A stretch of DNA of 64,000 bases from Juglans regia. Its lineage: Eukaryota; Streptophyta; Magnoliopsida; Fagales; Juglandaceae. Location of the stretch: positions 620,001 to 684,000 of the forward strand of contig NC_049911.1 of assembly GCF_001411555.2 (NCBI RefSeq). The letters run 5' to 3'. Shown here in pieces: positions 10,266 to 21,880 of this stretch (positions are counted from its first letter, which is position 1; each line of letters begins with the position of its first letter). Both the position numbers and the translations under genes were made by a program. Under the pieces are notes generated by a model. It made no database searches. It was not told the origin of the DNA and saw nothing but the letters and a program-made list of their open reading frames with translations.

Positions 10266-13030
10266 ATGGCCAATACATTAATTTCATTCTCCGTTTTCCT
10301 TATCATGGCCATGGTTGGTTTGCATGTTTCCCAACCTTTACCTGCGATGCCCAGCCCTGCACCTGTGGTTTCTGCCCTTCAACCGACACTTGCACCTGCA
10401 CCTATGGTACCCGCCCCTGAACCTGCACCTGCACCTGCATCTGTGGTGCCCGCCCCTGCACCTTCACCTGCACCACCTCATGTGGTGCCAGCACCGGCAC
10501 CGGCACCAAAGCCTACCGGACCTGTGGTACCTGCTGTTTTCATATTTGGGGACTCAACCGTAGATGTTGGGACAAACAATTACTTGAATAAGAGTGGAGC
10601 AAAGGCAGATATGCCGTATAATGGGATAGACTATCCAGGATCTGTCTCAACGGGAAGGTTTAGTAATGGTTACAACACAGCTGATTGTTTAGGTAAGAGA
10701 ACTGATTTGGTAACCATATTGGATATATTAATGTGCAAATTAAGAAATATAATAACTTTTTCTCTTTTCTTTTCTTTTCCTATAATTGGTACTGAATTGA
10801 CGGATTAGTCATGTATATGGGTTACCCTGAGAGCCCGCCAGCTTTTCTCCACATTCTTAATCAGCACGGGACGTATTTAAGGAGCATCCAAAACTTCAGT
10901 GGCGTTAACTTTGCCTCTGGAGGATCCGGACTTCTCCACGATACCGGAAATCATTTATACGTAAGCTCCCTGGATCCATATATGTTGATATTTTTTAGAG
11001 TTCAAGACATCCCATTTCCTACATTGGTTTACTGTTTATTTCTCCATTTCTTTGCTATTACTACCATTAATTATAACTACTAGTTTTTTTTTTTTTTCTT
11101 TTAATTCAGATGATTTCCTAGAGTTTTATTTGAATTTCAGAGTTTAGAGCGAGAAAATAGACATGTGAATTCTAACGCATTTATAGATCATATCTTAGTG
11201 AATCTCTCGAACATTTAATATTATATAAATAATGTAGGCCGCCTTTATTTTATATCATGTCCATCTCTATCCTATTTTAGGTACCAAAGTTCAAATAGTT
11301 TAGTATGTTATGAAAATTTCTTTTTCCTGAAAATATTTTCCTTCTTTCAGGTGTTTTATAAGGTCGAAATAATGATCAACCTAAAATATTTGTTAAGTCA
11401 ACCCTAAATTAATAGATCATTTGAGACCAATTTTTTAAGGAATAGAAATGATATTTGCAGTAATAGGGTGCGCAGGTGTTGCTTACTTCTTTTTAAAAAA
11501 AAAGTAAATATGAGATCTACATGAAAAAATATATTTTTTTAATGGTGAACCCCACTTTTTTTTAAAAGGAATACGCGACGCTTGCATAACTCATGACTCT
11601 GCATCCAACATTACTCTGTCCCAACTGTTTTCTGTATTGTCTTGAAGAACCTGTTCAACTGATCATTTCTAGTCACATCGGTTGATGTACTGCATTTTAA
11701 GTAGTTTTTATTTAAATGATGGACTTGTAAAATTATTTAAAATATATCATACCATCTGATATGACCATTAGATATGATAAAATTCAGAATGGAGAGCAAC
11801 ATTACGCATGAAATTTGTCATTCTATTATGTTTGCAACTTTAGTTAATAACTATTAATAGAGATCACTTGTAAGCATCTGATCCTATGGGGTTGAGAAAC
11901 CGCATAAACCAGTAGTAGTACTTTAGATTTCAGTATTTTCCTATCATAACTTTTGTGATGCACATCAAGCATGCATGAACATATCATAAGATGTAGGCAC
12001 GATCAAGTAATCCAATTGAGATTCCAAGTATTTTAAACAATATTCTAATTTTCCAGGTCAAACAACTTGACAGGTATGCATGCATGCAAGCGAATTACAA
12101 AATTACAAGCTATATATATATAGATATATATAGCTCAAGCAGAATTCGACCTTATTTTCAATGGTTTAACTTATAAACAACAAAAAATAGGTGCTCCGTT
12201 TAATCTTAATGTAACCTGCATCATGATAAAAGAAAGGGTTCCTCTAGTAACGCACACACCCACCCACAACTTTTGGGCAATTAATGTTCATGAACAACAT
12301 TTAATTTACTGATCATCCAGCATGATATATATATATACAGACAGAGGTTATTCCCATGAGGGATCAGGTCCAACAATTCAAAACCGTTCACAGCAATCTC
12401 TCAGAAGCAATGGGTGGATCTCCGGATAACATCATTAGCAAGTCTTTCTTTCTCATCAGTGTGGGAAGCAATGACATCTTTGAATATTTTGCTCTCAACA
12501 AGACACAAACCCTGGAAGAGTTCATTGCCACTTTAATTGATAATTACCGAACTCATTTAAAGGTAATGTGGCTAGCTAGCTAAAAAGAGACAGATCATGC
12601 AATATTAAATTATAATTGTTAAAAGAGGGGAGAGATTGCTATTCATTAATTGGAGCACTTCCTTTCTTTTTTCTTTCCTTTTTGTTTCCTGAAGTTTTAT
12701 ATTCATCATCCTGAAATTTTGCTTTGATTTACAGAGTCTTCTAGATCTTGGGGCAAGAAAATTTGGCATAATTAGTGTGCCAGCAATTGGGTGCTGTCCA
12801 CACCAACGTACTTTCAATGAGAGTGGTGGGTGCAGGGAGGCATTGAATCCGTTTGCTCTAGTGTTCTTTGAGGAACTGCAAGTCCTCCTGCTGAATCTAA
12901 CCTCAGAGTACCCTGCGATGGCCTACTCACTTGGAGACACCTATAAAATGACAAATGCTCTACTTCATATTTCCGATCCTCAGCACCAGCTACAACTCCT
13001 AGAAGGTAAGTTTCGTCTCTCAAACAAATT

Positions 13031-13061
<31 letters not shown>

Positions 13062-13503
13062 TATATATAGAGATTAGTTCTTTTCCTTGTATGTGTGTGT
13101 GTGTGTGTGTTTGAGAAGTTTCAAGTGTTACGAGAGTGCATGCATGCAGTTACTTGTAAAACAAAATAAAATGGGATTAAGATCCTTTTAAGTTCTTGAT
13201 TTCAAATGGCAGAGAGATAGAGTTTCATGATCTGCAAGATCGAACTTGAGAATCCAAATTTTCTTTGTAGCATATGGGTTGAAGGAGATAGAAGAAGCTT
13301 GTTGTGGAAATGGAACGCTGTACGCAGAATCTCCATGCCGATCAAATTCCCGGTTATGTAAGAATAGACAGAGTTACTTTTTCTGGGACCAGTACCATCC
13401 CACAGAAGCGGCTTCTAGGGTCTTGGCTTATATACTTTACGAAGGGACACGGGACTTCGTTGTGCCAATGAATTTTGGTCAACTAGCAGAGCAAGATCAG
13501 TAA
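10266..13503 (+). CDS. GDSL esterase/lipase (gene A) with Pro/Ala-rich leader
   Basis: Exons: 10266-10692, 10809-10960, 12341-12562, 12735-13005 and 13271-13503 (434 aa; intron phases 1, 0, 0, 1). A signal peptide (MANTLISFSVFLIMAMVG...) is followed by about 60 residues rich in Ala-Pro (APAP, PAPEPAPAP) and then the GDSL/SGNH hydrolase domain. Catalytic blocks are present: GDST with Ser97, GVNFASGGSG, VGSNDIF, and WDQYHPTEAAS holding the Asp-His pair. A secreted esterase acting on cell-wall or cuticle acyl esters is expected; the substrate cannot be told. The leader resembles arabinogalactan-type glycomodules and recalls the anther proline-rich APG proteins. The ATG at 10266 is chosen because gene B starts at the matching site. 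The exon 3 start follows the K/T-E-V-(I/V) alignment with the paralogues. Confidence 0.88.
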
Positions 13504-13794
13504 AAAATGAACTTCACAATCTCAGTGTATAGAAACGTGTTGACATCTACACCTCCATGCAGGCTGCAAATAACAACTCTTTTGATGATTGTATTTTCAT
13601 GCTAATTATTTGGAATGCGTTGATCATTTGTGAGCCAAAGTGATCTACATACTGATGATCATATCTGGATGGAAAATGCTTTGGACACGGAAATATTACA
13701 CGGACAGACACTCTAGTTTAATTTATAAAGTGCTGTTCATGCAGTTTGCAATTAGTAGCACTTTTCTATTGGAACTATATATGATGCTTGGAAA

Positions 13795-14090
13795 TATGTA
13801 CAATCGTGCATGATCAATCTGTTAACTAGTTGGCTTGAGAGCTACATTTTAGGGAGCGACAATATCATTTTGATAAAAAAAAATATATACTGTAGTTTCC
13901 ATGACGATCAGAATCATTGACTTTTATCTCAAGGAAATTGTCGGGATTACTTAATAAGCATTAATAATTTAATAGCGGTATATACACCTCGAAGCAGGAA
14001 AAAAGGACAAAATATTAACAAAAGGAGAAATACTTCAACGACTAGTTTAATGTTGATCATCATGAACTTTGCCGTCGAGGCAAATTCTAA
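13795..14090. repeat. flank duplication, copy 2 (pairs with 8826-9070)
   Basis: This is the second copy of the block at 8826-9070, including TAGTTGGCTTGAGAGCTACA, ATCTCAAGGAAATTG, GCAGGAAAAAAGGACAAAA and CAACGACTAGTTT. It marks the left border of the gene B duplication unit. The DNA between gene A's stop (13503) and this block matches the 3' flank of gene B from 18950, for example CAACTCTTTTGATGATTGTA. Confidence 0.75.
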
Positions 14091-14117
14091 ATTGTATCCG
14101 GTCAGATTCTATATTGA

Positions 14118-15700
14118 TGTTAGAAGACACTGGACAAACGACTTGCAGTTTAGATACTATGTAAATCTGCTGCCGCATGTATTTAATTTCATTTCATCTG
14201 TATTTCCTTTGTATTTACATTTTACAAATGTCATAAGGTTATTAGAGCAAGTTGTTAGGCAGTTATATTCTTTATTGTATATAATTCATCCTCTACTTTA
14301 ATGAACAGTACATAATTTTGAGGAAAACCAATTGATCCTTCTTCTCCATCGATCTTTGCTCCTCTGTTTTTATTCTTGCCCAGAGTTCCATTTTTCTGAT
14401 CTGTTACATGGTATCAGCAGCTCTTGAGAAGCATTTATGATGGAAACGTAACTCCCCAAACCTCGACCGTTGAACCCCCACCGACATTTTCAAACCCTCA
14501 TTTTCATCTACACACAAATACCCTTCTCTCATATCTCAATCTCACTGATCCCTCAAACCCTTTCCATCTTGATCATGGTGATAATCCAGTCATTACCCTC
14601 GTCCCTGACCTTTTAACCATCGACAATTATGCCACATGGTCTAGAGCCATGCGACGTGCTCTTCGAGCCAAAAATAAGCTTGGCTTCATTTCAGGTACCC
14701 TGTTGAAACCAACCTCCCCTACAGATCCATTACTTGATTTATGGGAAAAGTGCAACGATATGATTGTTTCCTGGATCCAAAACTCCATTAGCCCTTCTCT
14801 TAAATCATATGTGGTCTTTGTTGATGATGCTAAAGAGATTTGGCAAGACTTGTCCAATCATTTTTCCCAACAAAACGATCCACGAATTTTTCAATTGAAG
14901 AAGGATTTAGCTAGTCTTCTTCTATCTCTCTTCCAAGACCTGCAACCCCGCATCCATTGCCCCGGCCCCACCCGCCCCAAGCAAGCCAGCAGGCAAAACA
15001 CCAAGCGAGGACGAGGGGCGGTCTGGGCCCAAGCCCTGCCCCCTTCGCACCCCAAGCCTGGGCTTAAGCCCAGTCAAAAAATATATAATTATATAAATAT
15101 ATATACATATATAATTATATACAAATTATAAATTTATTACCAAAATAAAGTCGTTTTGGTAACGAATTTAATTTTTTAAGGAAAATTAAAAAGTTACCCC
15201 ACCACAATCTCTTGCAAAGTTACCCCCTTTTCCCACCTCGCCCTTCCTCTCAATGGGGCTGCCCCTCAGACCCTCTTAATTTCCCTATTGTAGTATAGCA
15301 GCGCAGCCTGCGTCCTCTTATTCTCCTCATCCTCTCTCTCTCTCTCATAGTCGCTCTGGGCTGGAAGCCTTGGGTTTGCAAAATCATTTTTACTAGTTTA
15401 GATTTTTTTTTTTTCAATTTGTTGTGTATTGTATGTGGATTTATACTTTGTTGTGGCTATGTATTTTCTTTTAGCTTTTCATTTTTCTTTGATTTTTTTT
15501 CTTATTGTGGCAATTGTGAGTGGGAGGACGGATCAGGGATCTACCCCCGCACCCAGGTACACGGACAATCGGCCCCACCCCCTCCCATGCAAGGGGAAAG
15601 GGGGTGCAGGAAGGGGGCAACCCCACCCCGGGGGGTGTGGGTAGCACCCCTAGTCAGGGTAATTCTTATTCTATCCACTATCAGGTGAAGGAATGAAGTT
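14118..15700 (+). mobile_element. Ty1-copia fragment: 5' LTR plus gag, truncated
   Basis: A 291-bp LTR-like sequence (14118-14408) starts TGTTAGAAGACACTGG, contains TATATAATTC, and ends in GTTACA. The primer site TGGTATCAG follows. A gag frame then reads through 14434-14917 with NPFHLDHGDNPVITLV, NYATWSRAMRRALRAKNKLG, LWEKCNDMIVSWIQNSI and DPRIFQLKKDLASL, as in copia gag (UBN2-type). The frame resumes near 15650 (QGNSYSIHYQVKE) after a nested GC-rich insertion and then stops. No pol or 3' LTR is present. The element lies inside the gene B duplication unit, so it inserted after or around that duplication. Confidence 0.8.
14917..15652. mobile_element. GC-rich element nested in copia gag
   Basis: The gag reading frame breaks after ...KKDLASL and resumes at QGNSYS about 735 bp later. 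The inserted DNA is strikingly C/G-rich (CCCCGGCCCCACCCGCCCC near its left end, CCCCACCCCGGGGGGTG near its right end) and encloses an AT-rich stretch and a CT repeat. The right end reads GTAGCACCCCTA, like a hAT terminal repeat. I could not find the matching left end, so the boundaries are approximate. Confidence 0.5.
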
Positions 15701-15886
15701 TATTAATATTTTCTCCAATTCAAATATTAGATCAGTACCTTGTCATTACTCCTGAACAATACCTTTGTCATGTCTCATTCGGACATGATGACACTTTTTC
15801 ACTTACCAATTAAGAAAAATGAAATAATTAAACCTATACAAAACATTCACAGGCGTTTGAATCTGATCGATATGATGATATGAATT

Positions 15887-16023
15887 CACTACAAGAAAAC
15901 TGCTTATTTGCGACCAGTTATTTTCAGCGAAATGACTATTTCAGCTAAGATAAGTTTGTTTTCGTCGTAAATAATCATTTTCGACGCGAAAAAATATCAC
16001 AAATACCTGTTTTTCTTATAGTA
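15887..16023. mobile_element. CACTA-like MITE with ATT target duplication
   Basis: The element runs from CACTACAAGAAAAC to GTTTTTCTTATAGTA, giving terminal inverted repeats of about 13 bp. Both sides are flanked by ATT, a 3-bp duplication as expected for CACTA (En/Spm) elements. Internal segments of the GCGACCAG / GTCGTAAATAATCA type recur in the relatives at 16232-16349, 22792-22917 and 36075-36200. Confidence 0.75.
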
Positions 16024-16231
16024 ATTTATGGCGTCAGTATTGCAGGTAAGTTCTATTACTTATAAGTTAGCGTGTAAATACACAACTTAATCATGCGAGA
16101 TCCACTATAAGTATAAAAAATTATGACACCAATATTTTTTTGAATTTGATACTATATATTCAGGTGTCTCAAAATACCGATGGTTGTGAGAGTCATTATA
16201 ATTATAAAAAAAGAAGTTAAAACAACATCAT

Positions 16232-16349
16232 CATTACAAGAAAAACAGACTTTTATGACCAATTTATTGCAACCAAAAGACTAATTATAACAACCAATTT
16301 TAGTTGTAAATAGTCATTTCGTTGGAATTAACTGGTCGCAAAATACTAA
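16232..16349. mobile_element. CACTA-like MITE, right end lost
   Basis: The left end, CATTACAAGAAAAACAG, and the interior (AACCAATTTTAGTTGTAAATA...AACTGGTCGCAAA) match the sibling elements. The expected right terminus TTTTTCTTGTAGTG is missing. Between it and gene B lies a long TA microsatellite (about 16453-16488). Confidence 0.6.
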
Positions 16350-16447
16350 TTTTAGTTTTCTATTTGGTTTGAATTGTATTTAATTTGTATGTTTTAGAAT
16401 GAATAATTAAAGATCTGATAATTTGGTATATATAGGAGATCAATAGG

Positions 16448-16492
<45 letters not shown>

Positions 16493-16740
16493 CTGTTGGG
16501 TAGAAGATGTAGCTTTCCTTTTTGTCAATGCAATAGAAGATGGAGACATGATCAATATCAAATTAAGGGCATCACACGAGAATTTGTGATTATATACAAG
16601 TATTGTACAATCCGCCTAATAGATCAATCTTTTCTGCTCTTATGTGCTCTATACAGACTGGAACTTTGGACAACGACCCCTTAATTGACAAGTAATTAAT
16701 ACGATTCCCGCCTCCTGATTCTTTCATTTCTTTTTCGACA

Positions 16741-16765
16741 CTTCCTACGTACGTACCTATAAATT
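16741..16765 (+). promoter_or_regulatory. core promoter of GDSL gene B (TATA region)
   Basis: The sequence CTTCCTACGTACGTACC is followed by TATAAAT (16758-16764), matching gene A at 10144-10169. A TA microsatellite then lies between the TATA box and the ATG at 16883. Upstream, about 16530-16690 also matches 9964-10110, for example CTCTATACAGACTGBAACTTT and GGACAAYGACCCCTT. Confidence 0.65.
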
Positions 16766-16779
16766 AGCAATGATAACGC

Positions 16780-16812
<33 letters not shown>

Positions 16813-16882
16813 AGTAGATAATCAAGCTTAGACTGGAGCTGGTTTATAAGACTAATTAACAAGATTGACCCTAACCTTTGAC

Positions 16883-18949
16883 ATGGCCAACCCAATAATT
16901 TCATTCTCATTTTTTCTTATCATGACCATGATGGTTGGTTTAATGCAGCATGTGTCCCAACCTTTACCTGTGGTGCACGCCTTGGCACCTGCACCTATGG
17001 TGCCGGTACTAGTGGCGCCATCACTGGCACCTACGGCTACGGGAGCTGTGGTTCCTGCTGTTTTCGTATTTGGGGACTCGACCGCAGATGTCGGGACCAA
17101 CAATTACTTGCCGGAGAGTAGAGCAAAGGCATATATGCTTTATAATGGGATCGATTATCATGGTTCTGCTCCAACAGGAAGGTTTAGTAATGGTTATAAC
17201 ACAGCTGATTATATCGGTAAGGGAAGCTCCAATATTGTTTTGTAGTACAAAGAAATATGAGCGACCTTATAATAATTGATCATATAATTACTTGTTAAGT
17301 AATTTTCTTATGTCGGTTAATATAATAACATAGTTTTAATTTCACTGTAATTGGTATTGAATTGAGGTTAGTCAAGTCTATGGGTTACCCTGAGAGCCCG
17401 CCAGCTTTTCTCCACATTCTTTACCAGCACAGGAAGTATTTAAGGAGCGTCCAAAACTTCAGGGGCGTTAACTTTGCCTCTGGAGGAGCTGGACTTCTCG
17501 ATGATACCGGAAAGAATTTATATGTAAGCTCCCTGGATCCATATAATATATATATATATATGTATGTTGATATTTTTTAGAGTCGTTCAAGCTGACATCC
17601 CATTTCCTACAGTAGTGCATGGATTACACAAACCTAGTTCTTTTGGTTCATTAATTGATCAACAACATGATTTTACTCTCAGAAAATAAAATTGAACAAC
17701 GTACGTACATGCAGATTTTATTGACCATATTGCATATTTCTGTCGTTGCTATATATATATTAATCCACGTACAACAGAAGAAAGTTATTCCCATGAGAGA
17801 ACAGGTCCAACAGTTCGCAACCGTTCACAGCAATCTGTCGGAAGCGTTGGGTGGATCTCCGGAGAACATTATTGGCAAGTCTTTCTTTCTCATCAGTGTG
17901 GGAAGCAATGATATCTTTGAATATTTTGCTGATCTCAACACTAATCAAACCCTGCAAGTGTTTATCGCCACTTTAATGGATAATTACCGAACTCATTTAA
18001 AGGTACGTAGCTCGCTCTGTTTTTTTAACAACAATCTACTAGACAATTAATGTTACATTAATGGGCAAAGGTCCCGAGTAATCTGAAAGGTATACATGTT
18101 ATTTACACTTATTTGCAATTGTAATTGAGCACCTTCCTCTCTCTTTTTTCTTTTTCTCTGAAATTTTTATTCTTTTATCCTGATTTAAAATCTTCCTTTC
18201 ATTTGCAGAGTCTTCTAGATCTTGGGGCGAAAAAAATTGGGATAATTAGTGTGCCAGCAATTGGGTGCTGCCCATACCAACGTACTTTCAATGAGAGTGG
18301 TGGGTGCATGGAGGCATTGAATGAGCATGCTCAAGTGTTCTATGAGGAACTGCGGGTCCTCATGGAGAATCTAACCACACAGCACCCTGCGATGTTCTAC
18401 TCACTTGGAAACGCATATAACATGACAACTACTCTACTTCACTTTGCTGATCATGATCCTCAATCTCCAGGTAATTAGTTTAGAGAAAAGATATTTGCAA
18501 TATAAATTGTACAACCGCGACTTAATCGCTTTAAAAAAAATGAATAAAATATGAGACCTACGTAAAAAAAAAAAAAAATTAATTTTTTACTGGTGAACTT
18601 CACTATTTTTCAAAGCGATTATACGACAGTTACGCATTTCATGGTTGTATGTAGAATTACTTTATTTTTAAAATAAATGAAGACTGATTAAGGTTTCGCG
18701 TTATCCAAATGATTTGTAGAATTGAAGGTGATAGCAGAAGCTTGTTGTGGAAATGGAACGATGAATGCAGAATATCCATGCAGACCAAATTCCAAGTTGT
18801 GTAGAGATCGACAGATTTACTTTTTCTGGGACCAGTACCATCCCACTCAAACTGCTTCTCGGATCTTAGCCTCTATACTTTACGATATAACTTCAAAGGA
18901 TTACGTTGTACCAATGAATTTCCGTCAACTTGCAGATCTCAGTTTATGA
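16883..18949 (+). CDS. GDSL esterase/lipase (gene B)
   Basis: Exons: 16883-17216, 17372-17523, 17778-18002, 18209-18470 and 18720-18949 (400 aa), with the same intron phases as gene A. A signal peptide is followed by a much shorter Pro-rich stretch (LAPAPMVPVLVAPSLAPT) and the SGNH hydrolase domain. GDSTADVG has Ser66; the other blocks are GVNFASGGAG, VGSNDIFEYF and WDQYHPTQTAS. All catalytic residues are kept and there is no frame damage. It is the closest paralogue of gene A and arose by tandem duplication of a segment that included the promoter. The shorter leader means the Pro/Ala tract expanded in A or contracted in B. Substrate unknown; secretion is inferred from the leader. Confidence 0.88.
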
Positions 18950-19513
18950 CATGATATCTATGATCATCTGCAGGCTGCAACAAACAACTCTTTTGATGAT
19001 TGTATTCTTATCATATGCGAATTATAATTTGGAATGTCAATATAATATAATATTAATTGCTTGTTTATTTTTGAGCTTTGGTACTTTGGAAGATCGATCA
19101 AAGCTGGCAGCCATTTCATTTCTCTTTTGGCTTTTATGGCCTTGCTTTTTCTTGTTCATTTTTTGGATGAATTACCGTACATATTATTTCTTTATCTCAG
19201 TAGTACCATGACTTAATATACTGTAATATCCAAATGAGTACTACATAGGTGCCATTTTTCTTACATGGCAAAAGGAAAAAAAATGAGAGAGGAAGGAAAA
19301 AAAAAAAAAAAAAGAGTTTAGAAAAGAGTTAATTAATACAATATCGATCCTTATATAATTAATATATATGGTGTGTTTCGAAATCAAATTAGCTCGTGTT
19401 TTTCAAGTACTACAGGACAGTTTTCTTTTTGTGACTGTAAGAGTATTAATAAAACTTTGTTTATCAAAAGTGGTACCGTCATTTAAAAAAAAAAATACCA
19501 GCAACTTCTTTAC
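18950..19513. other. gene B 3' flank
   Basis: The start of this stretch matches the 3' flank of gene A (GCAGGCTGCAA then CAACTCTTTTGATGATTGTA). The rest is AT-rich with A-runs and no gene. It probably holds the 3' UTR and polyadenylation region. Confidence 0.5.
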
Positions 19514-19700
19514 TAATTCTAGGGGTGGGGCAGTGGAGGCCCAACCCCCCGCTACCCTGCCCTTGTCCGTCCCGCCTCGCATGGATGACCCTTAGCAGGG
19601 GTGAGGTTGGGCGGTTTGACCCCAACGGAGTGCTGCCCCAGCACTCCTTCCATATTTATAATAAAAAATATTATTTTTTATATTTATATAAATATATTGT
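19514..19700. mobile_element. GC-rich hAT-like fragment
   Basis: The sequence opens TAGGGGTGGGGCAGTGG, a hAT-style terminus, and runs into GC-rich DNA (GGCCCAACCCCCCGC, CCCTTGTCCGTCCCGCC). It then passes into TATATA-rich DNA from 19660. This composition and the terminus type are like the nested insert at 14917-15652. No right terminus was found, so it is a fragment. Confidence 0.45.
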
Positions 19701-20504
19701 ATATAGATATATACAATTTGTTAAAAACTTGAAGTTAAACTTAAGTTAATAGATTGCCTTTGCTTCTTAAGCCAATCTTTATATAGGAGACCAATGCAAT
19801 ACAATAGTATGTCATACTTAAACAATATGAGACTTTTTTTTTTTTTTGATTGAAAGCAATGCGAGACTTACATGCACATCATACATACATACATACATAC
19901 ATCTTAACCTTGTGGAGGGAACAAAAACCAGTTTGAACAGCCGCGGAGATACAGGGGCCATGCAAGGTATTGGCACCCCAAAATTCTTGTAAATGATAAA
20001 AATAGAGGTATTTTGGGCCTAATTATGTTGAAAGAACAAATCCAACAATCAGTTAGAAAGAATGTGCATGATTGGTTTTCATGAAGAAACTACTAATGCA
20101 TATAAATTAGCAGAGTTCATGTTAATATATAATAGCCAATGCATATTTTTCCCCTGTAACAAAATTCCCATTATTTCAAATTATAAATAAACTCTTTTGG
20201 ATGATTATATATGATCTTTGTGTTAATGAGGAATGAGAACATTGCAAACCCTTTTTAATTTAGAAAATCTTGCCAGACGTGCAAAGTCTAATATATATTT
20301 ACATCATCCAAATGGTAGAAAGATGGTACTGCAAGCTCGAGTTCATTTTTAAATTATTGGAGATGATTGCGTGTACGTCTCGATGTATCGTGAAATCAAT
20401 CAACTGATGTGCATGTCAGCCTTCATGTAAACAGAATTTTACACCAAGTCCAAACCAAAACGTTATTGATCTTTACAAAAGTTAAAGAGGGAAAGCGTGT
20501 TTAA
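19701..20504. other. intergenic, no gene seen
   Basis: AT-rich spacer with a short CATA microsatellite (about 19880-19902). I found no coding sequence or recognisable element. Confidence 0.4.
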
Positions 20505-20734
20505 GGGCAGGTTTGGGACACAAGACAAAACATAAAATTCTCATCTCATCTCATCTCATCTCATCTCATTATTACACCTTTTTCAAATCCCTATACAAAA
20601 TATAATAAACAATTCAACTTTTTCAAATCTCAATACACCTTTTTCAAATCCCAAAACAATAATAATATTAAAACAAAATATTTTAAACTTCAAAACAAAA
20701 CACAAAATTCTCTTCTCACCCCCCAAACCTCCCC
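20505..20734. mobile_element. Tourist-like MITE, GTTTGGAT family, TAA target duplication
   Basis: The ends are GGGCAGGTTTGGG and CCCCAAACCTCCCC, flanked by TAA on both sides (20502-20504 and 20735-20737). The interior carries tandem CTCAT repeats followed by an A/T-rich block shared with 4113-4315, for example TATAATAAACAATTCAACTT. It has no coding capacity. Confidence 0.75.
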
Positions 20735-20968
20735 TAAGAGACGCATGATATATCATATAGCTAGATCAATTGATCTTTCTAACCTAGCTATATTAATCCA
20801 TAACTAATTATTCAATAGATAGATAGACACATCATGATACATGCATGCACCACATGCACAAAAAAAACATGCTTTCATATTATATAAAATACAGTTCTTC
20901 TATATACAGTCATTAGATACAACCGGTATGCAGTCGTCCATGTCACGTCAGATTTAAAATGAATTCTT

Positions 20969-21085
20969 CCTCTTTCATCAGCTCGGTCTCTCTCTCATTA
21001 GCTCGGTCTGTCTCTCTCATCAGCTCCAGCAGCTCGGTCTCTCTCTCTCACATCAGCTCGATCTCTCTCATCAAGTGTCTCCACG
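20969..21085. repeat. minisatellite, about 20-bp unit
   Basis: Four to five imperfect copies of CATCAGCTCGGTCTCTCTCT lie in a row, starting CATCAGCTCGGTCTCTCTCT, then CATTAGCTCGGTCTGTCTCT. Copies differ by small substitutions and one insertion. It reads open on the plus strand as a serine-rich stretch, but nothing suggests that it is translated. Confidence 0.65.
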
Positions 21086-21144
21086 TCAGCTACGTTTGCA
21101 CGCCGTTTGCACCAAGCACTTGTAACAAGCGTTTTTCAATAAAG

Positions 21145-21560
21145 TAATACTGGACAGGGATCAATGCAGGTTCGTCCAATAAAATCAGGCAAAGAACCTA
21201 GCAATAAGAGGCCACACGCACGTTTAAAATTATCACCAACATGCATCTTGTGTGTGTGTGTATGTATATATATATATATATACACACCAGCAAACAAACA
21301 AGTATATCGATCCCTATCTGGCCTAGTTATAATTATTACTCTTTGCAAATAGAAGGTTAAGCAGCGACAAAAATAATATTGCTATTTCGAGGAGATATTC
21401 TTTTCAAAGTTCTTGAATATATGTTGGTAGCGAAGACTCCTAGGCTCTTAGCAGGCTGAAAACGACTCAAATCGTTCATACCTAAGGCGCGCAGGACTTG
21501 TCGCCGCATAAGTTCGTTCTCAATTCACAAAATAATTCTCTCTCCCAATGCTCCATTAAA
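21145..21560. repeat. upstream duplication shared with gene D (copy C)
   Basis: Blocks shared in order with 29230-29530 include GACAGRGATCGATGCA-like, AAGARGCCACG, GCTAGCGAAG-like CTCCTAGGC, CAGGCTGAA, CTTGTCGCCGCATA and TCTCAATTCACAAAA. The pair shows that the duplication giving genes C and D took at least about 700 bp of 5' flank with it. Confidence 0.65.
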
Positions 21561-21873
21561 GATCGAAGGAAATATAGAATAGGGAGATCAGATTGAAAAT
21601 TGCAAAATACAGCTTTAATTAATGCTACTAAAAACAGAGTATATATATATATATATATACATATATATATTATATATTATTGTTGTGCCTTGCTTACAAT
21701 TACATATATATAAGAAGATTAATTAATTAATTACTAGATCAATCCGCCAATTATAAACAAAATGCAAGCTAGCTGCTAGCTCACTTTCTAGGATTGGACA
21801 ATGACACGGCCATGCATTAACCAGCTTGCTTGCAGCTTGTTCATTTTTGATACTTTCTATATTATGCAAATCC

Positions 21874-21880
21874 TATAAAA
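21874..21880 (+). promoter_or_regulatory. TATA box of GDSL gene C
   Basis: The sequence TATAAAA lies about 100 bp before the gene C ATG, just after the conserved TCATTTTTGATACTTTCT block that gene D also has upstream of its TATA box. Position and conservation support it; no transcription start is known. Confidence 0.55.

Noticed and set aside
10315..10563. 82-codon frame rich in Leu/His/Trp over the start of gene A
   Set aside because: It is the shifted frame of the CCTGCACCT repeat that encodes the Pro/Ala tract; the gene A frame continues through conserved exons.
12814..13062. Antisense frame starting with alternating Cys-Val
   Set aside because: It is the reverse of the (CA)n microsatellite at the end of gene A exon 4 and intron 4.
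14050..14301. 83-codon frame downstream of gene A
   Set aside because: It spans the duplicated flank and the start of the copia LTR, so it joins two unrelated non-coding pieces.
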